Assembly: GCA_902546975.1 (NCBI GenBank)
Contig: CACCLU010000003.1
Coordinates: forward strand, 186,001 to 250,000
Length of the DNA stretch: 64,000 bases
From: an uncultured Alphaproteobacteria bacterium
GTDB lineage: Bacteria > Pseudomonadota > Alphaproteobacteria > HIMB59
Reading direction: 5' to 3'
In this document: piece by piece, positions 18,445-30,205 of the stretch
How the letters are laid out: every line of letters begins with the position of its first letter
How positions within the stretch are numbered: the first letter of the stretch is position 1
Made by a program: the position numbers and the translations under genes
Notes under the pieces: generated by a model
Seen by the model: the letters and a program-made list of their open reading frames with translations, nothing else
Told to the model about the DNA's origin: nothing
Database searches by the model: none

Positions 18445-21400
18445 AAGATTTAACTAATTTATTTAAAACAAATAATCAAACTCTTAATTTTGATCAGATT
18501 AAAATTTCTGTCTCAAGTCCTGAGCAAATAAGATCTTGGTCTTTTGGTGAAATTAAAAAACCAGAAACTATCAATTACAGAACCTTCAAACCTGAGAGAG
18601 AGGGTTTGTTTTGCGCTAGAATTTTTGGACCTACAAAAGATTATGAGTGTTTGTGTGGCAAGTACAAAAGAATGAAATTTAAAGGCATCACATGTGAGAA
18701 ATGTGGTGTGGAAGTTACGCTCTCTAAAGTAAGAAGAGAGAGAATGGCTCATATTGAATTAGCAGCACCAGTTGCTCATATTTGGTTTTTAAAATCATTA
18801 CCAAGTAGAATTGGTCTTGCCCTTGATATTACTCTTAAAAACCTTGAAAAGGTTCTATATTTTGAAAGCCACATCGTTATTGACCCTTTAATGTCTGGCT
18901 TAAGCCCTAATCAATTACTATCCGATGAAGAATTAGAAGAGGCCATTGATCAATTTGGTGAAGATTCTTTTAAACATGGAATTGGCGCAGAAGCTGTTCA
19001 GGAAATTTTATCTAAAATAAATTTAGAAGATGAAATAAAAAAACTAGTTGAAGAAAGTGAGGCTACGTCCTCTGAAACTAAAAAGAAAAAAATTCTCAAA
19101 CGAATGAAAGTTATGGAGGGATTTAAAAACTCTAACATTAAACCTGAATGGATGGTTTTAAAAGTTTTACCAGTTATTCCCCCAGAGTTAAGGCCGCTTG
19201 TACCTTTAGAAGGTGGTCGTTTTGCAACATCAGATTTAAATGACCTATATCGTAGAGTCATTAATAGAAATAATAGACTAAAAAGACTTTTAGATTTAAG
19301 AGCACCAGACATTATTGTAAGAAATGAAAAAAGAATGCTTCAGGAGTCTGTTGATGCTCTATTTGATAATGGAAGAAGGGGACGAGTTATTACAAGCACT
19401 AACAAAAGACCCCTTAAATCTTTATCTGAAATGCTAAAAGGTAAGCAGGGAAGATTTAGACAAAACTTATTAGGTAAAAGAGTTGATTACTCAGGTCGAT
19501 CAGTAATTGTTGTAGGACCAGAATTAAAACTTCATCAATGTGGTCTTCCAAAGAAAATGGCTTTAGAGTTATTTAAACCTTTCATTTACAATAAACTTGA
19601 GTCTTACGGCTTTGCTTCAACACTTAAATCTGCCAGAAAAATGGTTGAGTCTGAGAGACCAGAAGTTTGGGATATACTTGACGAAGTAATTAGAGAGCAC
19701 CCTATTCTCTTAAATAGAGCTCCAACTTTGCACAGGTTAGGTATTCAAGCTTTTGAACCAATATTAATTGAAGGTAAGGCTATTCAATTACACCCATTAG
19801 TCTGTACAGCTTTTAATGCAGACTTTGATGGCGACCAGATGGCTGTTCACATACCTTTAAGTCTTGAAGCCCAATTAGAAGCAAGAGTTTTAATGATGAG
19901 CACAAATAACATTCTTTCACCTTCAAGTGGAAAACCAATTATTGTTCCAAGTCAAGACATAGTTTTAGGTATTTATTATTTATCATTGATTGATGAAAAA
20001 GAAGAAGCAAAGAAGTATTATTCGCATGTAGGAGAAGTAGAAATTGCATTAGAAAACAAAACTATAGAATTGCATACACCTATTTTATATAGGACTAAAA
20101 TATACAATTCGGAAACAGATAGCTTTGAATACAAAAAATATACCACCTCTGCTGGTAGAGTTATGCTTTTTAAAACAGTTCCTGAGAACAAAAACTTACC
20201 TTTTGATGTAATTAATAAAGTTCTTACAAAAAAACATATTAGTAATCTTTTAGATAATGTTTACAGATTTACTGGTCAAAAGGCGACCTGCATATTCGTT
20301 GATCAAATTATGAATGTAGGTTTTAAGTATGCTGCAAAAGCAGGTATTTCATTTGGAAAAGATGATTTAGTTATACCTGAAGAAAAGAATGCTTTAATTC
20401 AAGATACTCAAAAATTAGTTAACAGTCTTGAAAATCAATACCAAGAAGGCCTCATTACAGAAAGAGAAAAGTACAACAAAGTTGTAGGCTTGTGGTCTAC
20501 CTGTACAGATAAAGTAGCAAAAGCAATGATGAAAACAGTTTCATCTAGTAAAGATAGTCAAATTAACTCTGTATTTATTATGGCAGACTCAGGCGCTCGA
20601 GGCTCTGAGGCTCAGCTGAAGCAGTTAGCAGGCATGAGGGGTTTAATGGCAAGACCATCGGGTGAAATTATCGAAAATCCAATTATATCTAACTTTAAAG
20701 ATGGTTTAACAGTTCTAGAATATTTTAATTCTACTCACGGTGCTAGAAAAGGATTAGCAGATACAGCTCTTAAAACAGCAAGTTCAGGTTATTTAACAAG
20801 AAGACTAGTTGACGTAGCACAAGATTTAACAATTACATGTAAAGATTGTACATGTAAAAATGGTTTAACTGTTGACACTATTTATGAGTCTGGTGAGGTC
20901 TCTATACCTTTGACTGAAAGAGTTTTTGGTAGATATCTTGCCGATGATGTCAAAAACAAAAAAGGTGATGTGATCATAAAAAATGATTCTTACATTTCAC
21001 ACGAAGAAATTGAATTATTAGAAAAAGAAAATATTACATCTGTTAGAATTAAATCACCAATCACTTGTGGAACAACACATGGAATTTGCGCCAAATCTTA
21101 TGGAAGAGATTTAGCTAAAGGAGTACCTGTAAATACTGGCGAAGCAGTTGGTATTATTGCAGCTCAGTCAATTGGTGAACCTGGCACTCAGTTAACAATG
21201 AGAACATTCCACGTCGGAGGTGTTGCAAGTTCTTCTGCTGAAAAGTCAAATTTTGAATCACCAAGCGATGGTAAAGTCAAAATTAAAAATCTTAAATCTG
21301 TCGTTAATGGATCTGGAAATGAAATAATTATCAATAGAACCACAGAGCTTGAAATATTTGATAATAATAAAACTCTTGTTTCTTCATTTAGAGCGCCATA

Positions 21401-22553
21401 TGGATCGACTTTATTGGTCAAAAATGGTGCTGACGTTAAGCTTAACAGCTTATTACTTGAATGGGATCCATACACTGTTCCGATAGTTGCCGAAGAAACT
21501 GGAAAATTAGATTTTAGTGATTTAGTTGAGGGTGTATCTTTTATTGAAAAATTTGATGAGACTACCGGTATTTCCTCTAAAGTTATAATTGACTGGAAAA
21601 GTTTTCAGGGAAAACAAGATTTAAAACCACAGTTATTAATTACAGATAAAGATGGAAATCCTATCAAGTCAAAAAATTCATCTATATATGATTTAAGTGT
21701 TGGCATTGTTTTAAATATTGATAAAGGAAAAGAGGTTACTGCAGGTGATGTGATAGCTAGAATTCCAAGAGCTTCATCAAAAACAAAAGATATAACAGGT
21801 GGACTACCCAGAGTTGCTGATATTTTTGAGTCAAGAAAACCAAAGAATCCTGCTGTACTAGCAGAAATATCTGGAACAATTGAATTTGGAAAAGATATTA
21901 AAAGCAAAAGAAGAATTATAATCAATCCTGAAGAAGGAGAGCCAGTAGAATTTTTAATACCTAAAGGTACATACATATACTTTAACGAAGGGGACAAAGT
22001 TAATAAAGGCGATATGATTGTTGATGGCACTCCAGCTCCAACAGATATTTTAAATATTCTTGGAATTGAGGCCTTAGCTGAATATATGGTAAGAGAAGTT
22101 CAAAAAGTTTACCGTTTACAAGGTGTTCTGATTGACGACAAGCACATAGAGTGTATTACACGTCAAATGCTCCAAAAAGTTGAAGTTGTTGAAGCTGGTG
22201 ACAGTGAATATTTAGTTGGTGACATAAAAGATAAAATAGAAGTCATTGAAAAGAACAGCGTATTAAAAAAAGAAGGTAAAAAAGAAGCTGATTATAAAAT
22301 GATGATCCTTGGTATTACAAAGGCGAGCCTCCAAACCAATTCCTTTATCTCAGCAGCTTCTTTCCAAGAAACAACAAGAGTGCTTACCGAAGCAGCTATT
22401 AATGGAAAAGTTGATAAATTAACTGGTCTCAAAGAAAATGTGATTGTTGGAAAATTAATTCCTGCTGGAACAGGTAACGTTATTAGGGCTCTTCGAAAAG
22501 AGGCTAAAATCCGCGATAATTCACTATTAAAACAACTAGAAAACTCCAAATAG
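18441..22553 (+). CDS. rpoC: RNA polymerase beta' subunit
   Basis: The 1370-residue beta' subunit contains the catalytic magnesium site [12 protein letters not shown] with Asp461, Asp463 and Asp465. The first zinc site is intact: Cys70, Cys72, Cys85 and Cys88. The second zinc site, in the secondary-channel side, looks altered. Cys876 and Cys883 are present, but the next ligand of the usual CxxCYGRD motif is Ser886 (CAKSYGRD). The upstream part offers Cys800, Cys803 and Cys805 instead of a single cysteine. The trigger loop and C-terminal segments are otherwise complete. The start overlaps rpoB by 4 bases. Confidence 0.98.
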   Translation: MKDLTNLFKTNNQTLNFDQIKISVSSPEQIRSWSFGEIKKPETINYRTFKPEREGLFCARIFGPTKDYECLCGKYKRMKFKGITCEKCGVEVTLSKVRRERMAHIELAAPVAHIWFLKSLPSRIGLALDITLKNLEKVLYFESHIVIDPLMSGLSPNQLLSDEELEEAIDQFGEDSFKHGIGAEAVQEILSKINLEDEIKKLVEESEATSSETKKKKILKRMKVMEGFKNSNIKPEWMVLKVLPVIPPELRPLVPLEGGRFATSDLNDLYRRVINRNNRLKRLLDLRAPDIIVRNEKRMLQESVDALFDNGRRGRVITSTNKRPLKSLSEMLKGKQGRFRQNLLGKRVDYSGRSVIVVGPELKLHQCGLPKKMALELFKPFIYNKLESYGFASTLKSARKMVESERPEVWDILDEVIREHPILLNRAPTLHRLGIQAFEPILIEGKAIQLHPLVCTAFNADFDGDQMAVHIPLSLEAQLEARVLMMSTNNILSPSSGKPIIVPSQDIVLGIYYLSLIDEKEEAKKYYSHVGEVEIALENKTIELHTPILYRTKIYNSETDSFEYKKYTTSAGRVMLFKTVPENKNLPFDVINKVLTKKHISNLLDNVYRFTGQKATCIFVDQIMNVGFKYAAKAGISFGKDDLVIPEEKNALIQDTQKLVNSLENQYQEGLITEREKYNKVVGLWSTCTDKVAKAMMKTVSSSKDSQINSVFIMADSGARGSEAQLKQLAGMRGLMARPSGEIIENPIISNFKDGLTVLEYFNSTHGARKGLADTALKTASSGYLTRRLVDVAQDLTITCKDCTCKNGLTVDTIYESGEVSIPLTERVFGRYLADDVKNKKGDVIIKNDSYISHEEIELLEKENITSVRIKSPITCGTTHGICAKSYGRDLAKGVPVNTGEAVGIIAAQSIGEPGTQLTMRTFHVGGVASSSAEKSNFESPSDGKVKIKNLKSVVNGSGNEIIINRTTELEIFDNNKTLVSSFRAPYGSTLLVKNGADVKLNSLLLEWDPYTVPIVAEETGKLDFSDLVEGVSFIEKFDETTGISSKVIIDWKSFQGKQDLKPQLLITDKDGNPIKSKNSSIYDLSVGIVLNIDKGKEVTAGDVIARIPRASSKTKDITGGLPRVADIFESRKPKNPAVLAEISGTIEFGKDIKSKRRIIINPEEGEPVEFLIPKGTYIYFNEGDKVNKGDMIVDGTPAPTDILNILGIEALAEYMVREVQKVYRLQGVLIDDKHIECITRQMLQKVEVVEAGDSEYLVGDIKDKIEVIEKNSVLKKEGKKEADYKMMILGITKASLQTNSFISAASFQETTRVLTEAAINGKVDKLTGLKENVIVGKLIPAGTGNVIRALRKEAKIRDNSLLKQLENSK

Positions 22554-22556
22554 ATG

Positions 22557-22585
22557 TTGACTATACTTAATACTATAAATATATT
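22557..22585 (+). promoter_or_regulatory. Candidate sigma70 promoter directly upstream of rpsL
   Basis: TTGACT at 22557-22562, a 17-base spacer and TATATT at 22580-22585 lie in the 41-base gap between rpoC and rpsL. The ATG of rpsL is only 9 bases after the -10 box. A transcript from here would have a 5' leader of a few bases at most. No Shine-Dalgarno sequence precedes the ATG, which agrees with leaderless initiation. Confidence 0.5.
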
Positions 22586-22594
22586 CTGCGAACT

Positions 22595-22969
22595 ATGCCG
22601 ACCATAAATCAATTAGTTAGGAAATCTAGAGAGAAAGTTTCTAAAAGAAACAAGGTTCCTGCTTTGAAGTCATGTCCTCAAAAAAGGGGTGTATGTCTCA
22701 GAGTGTACACAACTACTCCTAAAAAACCCAACTCAGCCTTAAGAAAGGTTGCTAGAGTTAAACTAACAAATGGTCAAGAAGTGACAGCATACATTCCAGG
22801 CGAGGGACATAACTTACAGGAACATTCTGTAGTGTTAATTCGTGGAGGAAGAGTTAAAGACTTACCAGGTGTAAGATACCATATAATTAGAGGAACATTG
22901 GATACCCAAGGACTTGAAAAGAGAAGACAACGTAGATCTAAATACGGTGCAAAAAGGCCAAAAAATTAA
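22595..22969 (+). CDS. rpsL: 30S ribosomal protein S12
   Basis: S12 sits at the decoding centre and affects accuracy. The 124-residue protein is highly conserved: [29 protein letters not shown] (the streptomycin-sensitive lysine is present), [29 protein letters not shown]. It begins the str segment 41 bases after rpoC, with a promoter-like sequence in the gap and no ribosome binding site. Confidence 0.98.
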   Translation: MPTINQLVRKSREKVSKRNKVPALKSCPQKRGVCLRVYTTTPKKPNSALRKVARVKLTNGQEVTAYIPGEGHNLQEHSVVLIRGGRVKDLPGVRYHIIRGTLDTQGLEKRRQRRSKYGAKRPKN

Positions 22970-22979
22970 AATTTAAATC

Positions 22980-23453
22980 ATGTCAAGAAGAAGAGCAGCA
23001 GAGAAAAGACAAGTATTACCAGATCCTATTTACAACAGTGTTGTTCTTAACAAATTCATAAATGAGGTAATGGTAGGGGGTAAAAAAACAATAGCCCAAA
23101 AAATAGTATATGGTGCCTTAGATATTATTAAATCAAATAATCAAAGTGATGATCCGTTAGAGTATTTTCAAAAATCTATTAATAATGTCAAGCCATCTGT
23201 TGAAGTTAAATCTAGAAGAGTTGGTGGAGCTACATATCAAGTACCCATGGAAGTTAGAAGCACTAGAGCTCAAGCATTAGCATTTAAATGGATATTAACT
23301 AATTCAAAAAAACGAAACGAAAAAACCCAAAGAGAGAGGTTAGCAAATGAACTAATAGATGCTTTTGAAAATAAAGGCAACTCTGTCAAGAAAAAAGATG
23401 AAGTTCATAAAATGGCAGAGGCTAACAGAGCATTCGCTCATTATAGGTGGTAA
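22980..23453 (+). CDS. rpsG: 30S ribosomal protein S7
   Basis: S7 nucleates assembly of the 30S head and contacts the E-site tRNA. The 157-residue chain has [10 protein letters not shown], the beta hairpin segment [21 protein letters not shown] and the C-terminal [15 protein letters not shown], all typical. It lies between rpsL and fusA. The fusA binding site overlaps its last codons. Confidence 0.98.
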   Translation: MSRRRAAEKRQVLPDPIYNSVVLNKFINEVMVGGKKTIAQKIVYGALDIIKSNNQSDDPLEYFQKSINNVKPSVEVKSRRVGGATYQVPMEVRSTRAQALAFKWILTNSKKRNEKTQRERLANELIDAFENKGNSVKKKDEVHKMAEANRAFAHYRW

Positions 23454-23455
23454 AA

Positions 23456-25519
23456 ATGGATCTAAGTAAATACAGAAATATTGGAATCATGGCCCATATT
23501 GATGCGGGTAAAACTACTACAACTGAAAGAATTTTATACTATACAGGAAAGTCTCATAAAATAGGCGAAGTCCATGATGGTGCCGCAACAATGGACTGGA
23601 TGGAACAAGAGCAAGAAAGAGGTATAACAATAACTTCAGCTGCTACAACCTGTTTTTGGAATGATCACAGAATAAATATTATCGATACGCCTGGACACGT
23701 TGATTTCACAATAGAAGTTGAGAGATCTTTAAGGGTATTAGACGGAGCTGTCGCATGTTTTGATGGAGTTGCAGGTGTTGAACCACAATCAGAAACAGTT
23801 TGGAGACAAGCTGATAGATATAAAGTTCCTAGGATTTGTTTTTGTAATAAAATGGACAGACTTGGAGCTGATTTTGAGATGAATGTTCAATCTATCAAAG
23901 ATAGATTGGGCGCCAATCCTCTCGTTTTGCAAATGGCAATTGGAAAAGAAGCAGATTTCAAAGGAGTTGTTGATCTTGTCAATTTTAAATCAATTATTTG
24001 GAAAGACGACAGTCTCGGTGCTGAATATGATGTCACTGAAATTAGTGATGATTTAATTGAGGAAGCTAAGAAAAAAAGAGAAGAATTAATTGAAAATGCA
24101 GTTGAAGCAGATGACAAGGCACTTGAGGACTATTTAGAAGGAAAAGAAATATCTGTTGATACCTTAAAAGCTTGTATAAGAAAAGGAACAATAGATTTTA
24201 AATTTGTTCCAGTTTTGTGCGGAACTGCCTTTAAAAACAAAGGAGTTCAACCTTTACTTGATGCTGTTGTAGATTACTTACCTTCTCCTAAAGACATTGG
24301 TTTTGTTGAAGGAATAAAAGAAGGCTCAGATGATAAATTACAAATTCCTAATACTCCTGAAGAACCTTTTGCAGCTTTGGCATTTAAAGTAGCAGCTGAT
24401 CCTTTTGTTGGTCAAATAACTTTTTGTCGACTTTATTGTGGAAACCTTAACTCTGGATCAACCATTTTAAATTCATCAAAAAATCAAAAAGAAAGAATTG
24501 GAAGAATGCTTTTAATGCATTCAAATACAAGAGAAGAAATAAAAGATGCAAAGGCAGGAGATATAGTTGCTTTAGTTGGTTTAAAGAATGTTACTACTGG
24601 TGATACTTTATGTGATCCAACAAAAAAAGTTATCTTAGAAAAAATGGAATTCCCTGATCCTGTTATTGAGGTTGCAGTTGAACCTAAAACCAAAGCTGAC
24701 TACGAAAAAATGGGACAGGCCTTGGGAAGGTTAGCTCAAGAGGATCCAAGCTTCAGAGTTACTTCAGATGAAGAGTCTGGACAGACAATTATTAAAGGTA
24801 TGGGTGAACTTCATTTAGAAATTTTGGTTGATAGAATGAAAAGAGAATTCAAAGTTGAAGCAGATGTTGGAGCTCCTCAAGTGGCATATAGAGAGACAAT
24901 TACTAAAGATGTCGAAGTAGATTATACACATAAAAAACAATCTGGTGGTGCTGGCCAATTTGCAAGAGTAAAAATGAAATTCAAACCTTTGGAGAGAAAT
25001 TCTGGTGTTAAATTTGTTAACACAGTAGTTGGTGGAAATATTCCAAAAGAATATATACCTGGAGTAGAAAAAGGTATTAATTTTGCTGCTCAAAATGGAG
25101 TTATAGCTGGCTATAACGTGATAGACTTTGAAGCAGAAGTTCATGACGGCGCATTTCATGATGTTGACTCTTCAGTATTAGCTTTTGAAATAGCTTCAAG
25201 AGCTGCATTCAGAGAAGCTGTTGGAAAAGCTGGCCCAAAATTACTTGAGCCAATGATGAAAGTTGAAGTAGTTACTCCAGAAGATTACATGGGTGATATT
25301 ATTGGTGATTTAAACTCAAGAAGAGGTCAAATAGAAAAAATGGAAGACAGAGGTAATGCCAAAGTGGTATCGTCTGTAGTTCCTCTTGCTAATATGTTTG
25401 GTTATGTTAATAATCTACGCTCAATGAGCCAAGGAAGAGCAAGTTATACAATGTTATTCTCGCATTATGATGTAGTACCTTCAAATGTTGAAGAAGAAAT
25501 TAAATCTAAACTGGCATAA
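23456..25519 (+). CDS. fusA: Elongation factor G
   Basis: EF-G is the GTPase that drives translocation. From ATG 23456 the protein has 687 residues and begins [20 protein letters not shown] with a normal G1 motif. DTPGHVDF (G3) and [10 protein letters not shown] (G4) follow, and domains II-V are complete. An upstream GTG at 23447 lies inside rpsG and is rejected because AGGTGG at the rpsG end serves as ribosome binding site for 23456. The next gene is rpsJ, 2 bases later; no tuf is inserted. Confidence 0.98.
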   Translation: MDLSKYRNIGIMAHIDAGKTTTTERILYYTGKSHKIGEVHDGAATMDWMEQEQERGITITSAATTCFWNDHRINIIDTPGHVDFTIEVERSLRVLDGAVACFDGVAGVEPQSETVWRQADRYKVPRICFCNKMDRLGADFEMNVQSIKDRLGANPLVLQMAIGKEADFKGVVDLVNFKSIIWKDDSLGAEYDVTEISDDLIEEAKKKREELIENAVEADDKALEDYLEGKEISVDTLKACIRKGTIDFKFVPVLCGTAFKNKGVQPLLDAVVDYLPSPKDIGFVEGIKEGSDDKLQIPNTPEEPFAALAFKVAADPFVGQITFCRLYCGNLNSGSTILNSSKNQKERIGRMLLMHSNTREEIKDAKAGDIVALVGLKNVTTGDTLCDPTKKVILEKMEFPDPVIEVAVEPKTKADYEKMGQALGRLAQEDPSFRVTSDEESGQTIIKGMGELHLEILVDRMKREFKVEADVGAPQVAYRETITKDVEVDYTHKKQSGGAGQFARVKMKFKPLERNSGVKFVNTVVGGNIPKEYIPGVEKGINFAAQNGVIAGYNVIDFEAEVHDGAFHDVDSSVLAFEIASRAAFREAVGKAGPKLLEPMMKVEVVTPEDYMGDIIGDLNSRRGQIEKMEDRGNAKVVSSVVPLANMFGYVNNLRSMSQGRASYTMLFSHYDVVPSNVEEEIKSKLA

Positions 25520-25521
25520 TC

Positions 25522-25836
25522 ATGATAAATCAAAATATTAGAATTAGATTAAAATCGTTTGATCATAATATATTAGATAGAAGTTCAATTGATATTCTTC
25601 AGACAGCTAAAAGAACGGGAGCTAAAGTAATTGGACCAATTCCCATGCCATCTAAAATTGAAAGAGTTACAGTAAATAAATCACCGCATGTAGATAAAAA
25701 AAGTAGGGAGCAGTTTGAATTACGAACACACATTAGGATGATGGATATAATTGAACCTACTCCACAAACTGTTGATGCACTTATGAAGCTTGACTTAGCA
25801 TCTGGTGTTAATGTCGATATAAAAATAAAAAAATAA
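25522..25836 (+). CDS. rpsJ: 30S ribosomal protein S10
   Basis: S10 is part of the 30S head and, in complex with NusB, of antitermination complexes. The 104-residue protein has [33 protein letters not shown] and [20 protein letters not shown], all canonical. It opens the S10 operon block. The 2-base gap after fusA suggests readthrough from the str segment. Confidence 0.98.
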   Translation: MINQNIRIRLKSFDHNILDRSSIDILQTAKRTGAKVIGPIPMPSKIERVTVNKSPHVDKKSREQFELRTHIRMMDIIEPTPQTVDALMKLDLASGVNVDIKIKK

Positions 25837-25842
25837 TTAATT

Positions 25843-26448
25843 ATGATCATTAGCACTAAAATTGGCCAAACTTCATTTGTTAATGAAAACGGTACTAGAG
25901 TTTCTGCAACAGTTCTTGATTACAATAGTTGTACTGTTGTTGGTAATAGAACTATTGATAGAGATGGTTATCTTGCAAATATAATAGGTTTTCTTAAACC
26001 AAAAAAAATTAATAAACCTCAATTAAAAGAATTCAATAAATTAAATTTAGAGCCAAAAAAAATAATTAAGGAACAAAGAATAAATTCTGACAACGAACTC
26101 TTAGAGGTTGGCTCTTTAATTGATCCTAAATTTAAAGTTGGTGATAAAGTTTCAGTACAGTCAAAATCAACTGGCAAAGGTTTTGCCGGTGCTATGAAGA
26201 GACACAATTTCAGTGGTATGAGAGCAACACACGGTGTTTCTATCTCTCATAGAGCTCATGGTTCAACAGGTCAAAATCAGAATCCAGGTAAGGTGTTCAA
26301 AGGAAAGAAAATGGCTGGTCATTTAGGTGATCGATTAACAACCACTAAAAATTTAGAGGTACTTTTAATTGATCAACATAAAAAATTAATATTTATCAAA
26401 GGATCTGTTCCGGGAAAAAATAAATCTATAGTGAAAGTTTTTAAATAA
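25843..26448 (+). CDS. rplC: 50S ribosomal protein L3
   Basis: L3 binds near the peptidyl transferase centre. The 201-residue chain has the central loop [21 protein letters not shown] with [29 protein letters not shown], which reaches towards the catalytic centre. The N-terminal beta barrel begins [11 protein letters not shown]. It is slightly shorter than the E. coli protein. It directly abuts rplD. Confidence 0.97.
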   Translation: MIISTKIGQTSFVNENGTRVSATVLDYNSCTVVGNRTIDRDGYLANIIGFLKPKKINKPQLKEFNKLNLEPKKIIKEQRINSDNELLEVGSLIDPKFKVGDKVSVQSKSTGKGFAGAMKRHNFSGMRATHGVSISHRAHGSTGQNQNPGKVFKGKKMAGHLGDRLTTTKNLEVLLIDQHKKLIFIKGSVPGKNKSIVKVFK

Positions 26449-27015
26449 ATGTTTGAACAAATTACATTTAAAGATAAAAATATATCAGAAAAAGCTTTAC
26501 ATTTATCATTACAAAAAATCTATACCCATAAACAGGGAAATAATCACAGCCTTGATAGATCGGAAGTTGCAGGCTCAGGAAAAAAACTGTTTAAACAAAA
26601 GGGAACTGGAAATGCAAGAGCTGGTAACAAAAAAACAACTCAAAGAAGAGGTGGGGGAAAAGCTTTTGGACCAAAATTCCATGTGGTTTCATATAAAGTA
26701 AATAAAAAAGTCAAAAAAAGCGCTATAGTTTCATCAATAGTAAGTAAAAGTAATAATAAATCACTTTATGTTTTTGATGAGGAAAAATTAGATGAAAAAA
26801 ATATCTCCGATTTTTTAAAAAAAAACCCAAACAAAATGATTATTTTTGTTCTTAGCAATTTAACTGAAAATAAATTGATTATTAAATTTCAAAACTACAA
26901 AAAAATATTTTTTCTCTCAGATCAAAGTTATTCAGTCCATACAGCATTAAAATCAGATATGGTTTTATTTTCAAAAAAATCAACAATTTATAATTCATAC
27001 ATAGGTAATAATTAA
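26449..27015 (+). CDS. rplD: 50S ribosomal protein L4
   Basis: L4 lines the peptide exit tunnel and can repress the S10 operon. The extended tunnel loop is clear: GSGKKLFKQKGTGNARAGNKK followed by RRGGGKAFGPK. At 188 residues it is somewhat shorter than usual, with a lysine- and phenylalanine-rich C-terminal domain shaped by the low GC. Its ATG follows the rplC stop with no gap. Confidence 0.96.
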   Translation: MFEQITFKDKNISEKALHLSLQKIYTHKQGNNHSLDRSEVAGSGKKLFKQKGTGNARAGNKKTTQRRGGGKAFGPKFHVVSYKVNKKVKKSAIVSSIVSKSNNKSLYVFDEEKLDEKNISDFLKKNPNKMIIFVLSNLTENKLIIKFQNYKKIFFLSDQSYSVHTALKSDMVLFSKKSTIYNSYIGNN

Positions 27016-27016
27016 A

Positions 27017-27298
27017 ATGGATCTTAATTTAATTAAAAAACCTGTCATTACAGAAAAATCTACAGCTAATGCTCAATTTAATAAGTACATTTTTGAAGTC
27101 CGAAATGATGCAAATAAAATTAATATAAAAAAGACAATAGAAGACATATACAAAGTTAAAGTTCAAAAGCTAAATAGTTTAAATGTTAAGAGCAAACCCA
27201 AAGTATTTAAGGGTCAAAGAGGTACAAGATCAGAGCTAAAGAGAATAATAGTTACTCTAAAAGAGGGTAACACCATAGATATGAGTGGCAAGGTTTAA
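27017..27298 (+). CDS. rplW: 50S ribosomal protein L23
   Basis: L23 sits at the tunnel exit and docks trigger factor and SRP. The 93-residue protein has [23 protein letters not shown] and the loop [22 protein letters not shown], matching the family. It lies between rplD and rplB with a 1-base gap on each side. Confidence 0.96.
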   Translation: MDLNLIKKPVITEKSTANAQFNKYIFEVRNDANKINIKKTIEDIYKVKVQKLNSLNVKSKPKVFKGQRGTRSELKRIIVTLKEGNTIDMSGKV

Positions 27299-27299
27299 T

Positions 27300-28124
27300 A
27301 TGGGACTGATAACTTACAAACCAACGACACCTTCTTATAGAAAAACAGTTAAGATCGATAAGTCACAGTTGTTTAAGGGACGCCCAGAAAAATCTTTAAT
27401 AGAAGACCTACAACCAAATTCTGGTAGAAACAATACCGGTAAAATTACAATTAGACATAGATCTGGTGGGCACAAGAAGAAATACAGACTAGTAAATTTT
27501 AAAAGAAATACATTTGATAAAATCGGTACAGTAGAGAGAATAGAATATGATCCTAATAGAAGTGCCTTTATAGCGCTGATTAATTATCAAGATATAAAAG
27601 AATACATTATTGCTCCTACTGATTTAAAAACTGGCGATAAGGTTATTTCATCAGCCAAAGCAGAGATATCATCTGGTAATGCGATGAAGTTAAAAAATAT
27701 ACCAACTGGTACCTCTATACATAACATTGAATTAAAACCAGGAGCTGGTGGTAAACTATGCAGATCAGCAGGATCCTTTGCACAGGTACTAGGAGAACAA
27801 GAAAAATATGTAATGGTTAAACTTTCATCCCGCGAAACCAGACTAGTCCATGGTGAATGTATGGCTACGATAGGGGTAGTATCTAATCAAGATAATAAAA
27901 ACAAAAAAATTGGTAAAGCCGGTATTAAAAGACATTTAGGTATAAGACCCACTGTCAGAGGTGTTGTAATGAATCCTGTTGATCACCCACACGGTGGAGG
28001 AGAAGGAAGAACATCGGGTGGTAGACACCCTTCAACGCCATGGGGCATGAAAACAAAAGGTAAGAAAACAAGAAGAATTAAATTTACATCTAAGATGATC
28101 ATATCAAGAAGGGCTAAAAAGTAA
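27300..28124 (+). CDS. rplB: 50S ribosomal protein L2
   Basis: L2 is essential for subunit joining and peptidyl transfer. I take ATG 27300, giving 274 residues starting [17 protein letters not shown]. An in-frame codon at 27285 lies inside rplW and would add residues not seen in relatives. Signatures include [23 protein letters not shown] and the C-terminal [21 protein letters not shown], which holds the conserved histidine near the catalytic centre. Confidence 0.98.
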   Translation: MGLITYKPTTPSYRKTVKIDKSQLFKGRPEKSLIEDLQPNSGRNNTGKITIRHRSGGHKKKYRLVNFKRNTFDKIGTVERIEYDPNRSAFIALINYQDIKEYIIAPTDLKTGDKVISSAKAEISSGNAMKLKNIPTGTSIHNIELKPGAGGKLCRSAGSFAQVLGEQEKYVMVKLSSRETRLVHGECMATIGVVSNQDNKNKKIGKAGIKRHLGIRPTVRGVVMNPVDHPHGGGEGRTSGGRHPSTPWGMKTKGKKTRRIKFTSKMIISRRAKK

Positions 28125-28408
28125 TGGCAAGATCTGTATGGAAAGGACCTTACTTTGATGTAACTCTATTCAAAAAAGTTAAAAAATCAAAAGAAGAAAG
28201 TTCAAAATCTCCAATTAAAACATGGTCAAGAAGATCAACAATTATACCTGATTTTGTTGGAGTAACTATTTCCGTTTATAATGGTAAATCTTTTATACCA
28301 GTCTATGTAACTGAAGACATGGTAGGCCATAAACTTGGTGAATTTTCGCCTACTAGGGTTTTTAAGGGTCATTCAGGGGATAAGAAAGCGGTTCAGGGTA
28401 AAAAATAA
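28124..28408 (+). CDS. rpsS: 30S ribosomal protein S19
   Basis: S19 lies in the 30S head and bridges to the A site. The 94 residues include [43 protein letters not shown] and [17 protein letters not shown]. The start overlaps the rplB stop by one base. Confidence 0.97.
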   Translation: MARSVWKGPYFDVTLFKKVKKSKEESSKSPIKTWSRRSTIIPDFVGVTISVYNGKSFIPVYVTEDMVGHKLGEFSPTRVFKGHSGDKKAVQGKK

Positions 28409-28410
28409 TT

Positions 28411-28752
28411 ATGTCTAAAGAAGTAAAAGCAATCAATAAAATGATTAGAACTAGCTCTCAAAAGTTAAACCTAATTGTTAAAGATATAAGAAAAAAAGAT
28501 ATTAATGCAGCTTTAAATATTTTGAAATTTTCAAATAAAAGGGTAAGTAAAGAAGTACTTAAAACTTTAAATTCTGCTGTTGCGAATGCAGAAAATAATA
28601 ACAATTTAGATATTGACAAACTTTTTGTTAAAGAAGCTTACGTTGGCAAAAGTTTAAGGATGAAAAGATTTAGACCAATGAGTAAGGGTAGAGCTTTTCA
28701 AATTATTAAACCCTTTTCTAGGTTAACTTTAGTTTTAGAGGAGAGATTATAA
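28411..28752 (+). CDS. rplV: 50S ribosomal protein L22
   Basis: L22 lines the exit tunnel with a long beta hairpin. The 113-residue chain ends in the hairpin and tail segment [28 protein letters not shown], with the core [14 protein letters not shown]. It shares one base with rpsC. Confidence 0.96.
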   Translation: MSKEVKAINKMIRTSSQKLNLIVKDIRKKDINAALNILKFSNKRVSKEVLKTLNSAVANAENNNNLDIDKLFVKEAYVGKSLRMKRFRPMSKGRAFQIIKPFSRLTLVLEERL

Positions 28753-29417
28753 TGGGACAGAAAGTTAACCCAACCTCGTTAAGAGTCGGTATTAATAAAT
28801 ATTGGCAATCAACTTGGTTTGAAAAGAAAAGCTACTCTACTTTCTTAAAAGAAGATCATAAAATTAGAAATTATATAGAAAAGAATTATTCAATAGCAGG
28901 AATAAGTTCAGTTATCATTGAAAGAGCTGCTGCAAATCTCAAAATTATAATTCACACTTCAAAACCAGGGGTTCTTATTGGTAAAAAAGGTGCGGATATT
29001 GAAAAACTTAGAAATAGACTTTCTAAATTATCTGACAAGAGCATTTCATTAGATATAAAAGAAATAAAAAAACCTGAAACAGACGCATCATTAGTAGCAG
29101 ACTCTATTGCGAGACAACTTGAAAAGAGAGTTGCTTTTAGAAAAGCGATGAAAAAATCAGGTTTATCAGCAATTAAACTTGGTGCAAAGGGCATTAAAAT
29201 TGTATGTGGCGGTAGACTGGGCGGCGCTGAAATTGCAAGATCAGAAAAGTTTTCTGAGGGAAGTGTACCTTTACATACCCTTAGAGCTGATATAGATTAC
29301 GCTACTGCTCGAGCTTTAACTACTTATGGAATTATTGGAATTAAGGTTTGGCTTTATAAAGGCGAGAGTAAAAATACAACAAATAGATCAGATGATAAAA
29401 AAGAGAAAACTAATTAA
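28752..29417 (+). CDS. rpsC: 30S ribosomal protein S3
   Basis: S3 guards the mRNA entry channel. The 221-residue protein opens with [18 protein letters not shown], has a KH domain ([22 protein letters not shown]) and the C-terminal domain with [20 protein letters not shown] and [20 protein letters not shown]. It overlaps rplV and rplP by one base each. Confidence 0.98.
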   Translation: MGQKVNPTSLRVGINKYWQSTWFEKKSYSTFLKEDHKIRNYIEKNYSIAGISSVIIERAAANLKIIIHTSKPGVLIGKKGADIEKLRNRLSKLSDKSISLDIKEIKKPETDASLVADSIARQLEKRVAFRKAMKKSGLSAIKLGAKGIKIVCGGRLGGAEIARSEKFSEGSVPLHTLRADIDYATARALTTYGIIGIKVWLYKGESKNTTNRSDDKKEKTN

Positions 29418-29830
29418 TGTTATTACCGAAGAATACAAAATATAGAAAACAGCACAAAGGAAGAATACACGGTAGTGCCAAAGGTAACTATGAACTAACA
29501 TTTGGTTATTATGGACTTAAATCATTAGATGCTGAAAGAGTAACAGCAAGGCAAATTGAGGCATCCAGAAGAGCTATCACTAGATTTTTAAAAAGAGCTG
29601 GAAGACTTTGGATTAGAGTTTTCCCAGACGTACCAGTCACAGCAAAACCTGCAGAAGTTAGAATGGGTAAAGGAAAAGGCGCAATAGATAGATGGGTCTG
29701 CAGAGTAAAACCGGGAACTATAATGTTTGAGGTCGATGGTGTTGACAAGCATTTAGCAAAAAAAGCTTTTGAACTAGCATCTGCTAAATTACCTGTAAAA
29801 ACATCATTCGTATCATTGGATCAATTTTAA
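29417..29830 (+). CDS. rplP: 50S ribosomal protein L16
   Basis: L16 positions the A-site tRNA acceptor arm. The 137 residues include [24 protein letters not shown]-type segment [19 protein letters not shown] and [19 protein letters not shown]. Its stop shares one base with the start of rpmC. Confidence 0.97.
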   Translation: MLLPKNTKYRKQHKGRIHGSAKGNYELTFGYYGLKSLDAERVTARQIEASRRAITRFLKRAGRLWIRVFPDVPVTAKPAEVRMGKGKGAIDRWVCRVKPGTIMFEVDGVDKHLAKKAFELASAKLPVKTSFVSLDQF

Positions 29831-29985
29831 TGGCTGATAAAGATATAAATAGTTTAAAAAAAGAGTTATTTAACCTTAAAATTATGAAGAAAAGCGGTCA
29901 ACTCACAGATACCTCTCAATTTAAAAAAGTTAAAAAGCAAATCGCATCACTATTAACTAAAGAAAGGCTAAATAAAAATGCCTAA
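29830..29985 (+). CDS. rpmC: 50S ribosomal protein L29
   Basis: This short gene of 51 codons fills the slot between rplP and rpsQ. The protein begins [20 protein letters not shown] and continues as two predicted helices rich in lysine, with the L29-like second helix [19 protein letters not shown]29 lies at the tunnel exit beside L23. It overlaps rplP by 1 base and rpsQ by 8 bases. It is shorter than E. coli L29 (63 residues), but position and sequence agree. Confidence 0.92.
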   Translation: MADKDINSLKKELFNLKIMKKSGQLTDTSQFKKVKKQIASLLTKERLNKNA

Positions 29986-30205
29986 ACGTATTTTAACTGG
30001 AAAAGTCGTTAAAAAATCTGGTGATAAAACCATATCTGTTTTGGTAACAAGACAGACCACCCATCCTGTTTATAAAAAAATAATAAGAGTCTCAAAAAAG
30101 TACCTTGCTCATGACAGTGACAATAAAATTATTGTTGGAGACTCTGTAAGAATTCAAGAAACTAGACCTATTTCTAAAAATAAATCATGGGAAGTTATTA
30201 AATAA
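29978..30205 (+). CDS. rpsQ: 30S ribosomal protein S17
   Basis: S17 is a primary 16S rRNA binder. The 75-residue OB-fold protein has [38 protein letters not shown] and [19 protein letters not shown], all standard. It overlaps rpmC by 8 bases and rplN by 1. Confidence 0.97.
   Translation: MPKRILTGKVVKKSGDKTISVLVTRQTTHPVYKKIIRVSKKYLAHDSDNKIIVGDSVRIQETRPISKNKSWEVIK

Noticed and set aside
21605-22030. Long minus-strand open frame of 141 codons within rpoC
   Set aside because: It lies antisense to a conserved rpoC region and its hydrophobic, low-complexity product mirrors the sense codons. No family features were visible.
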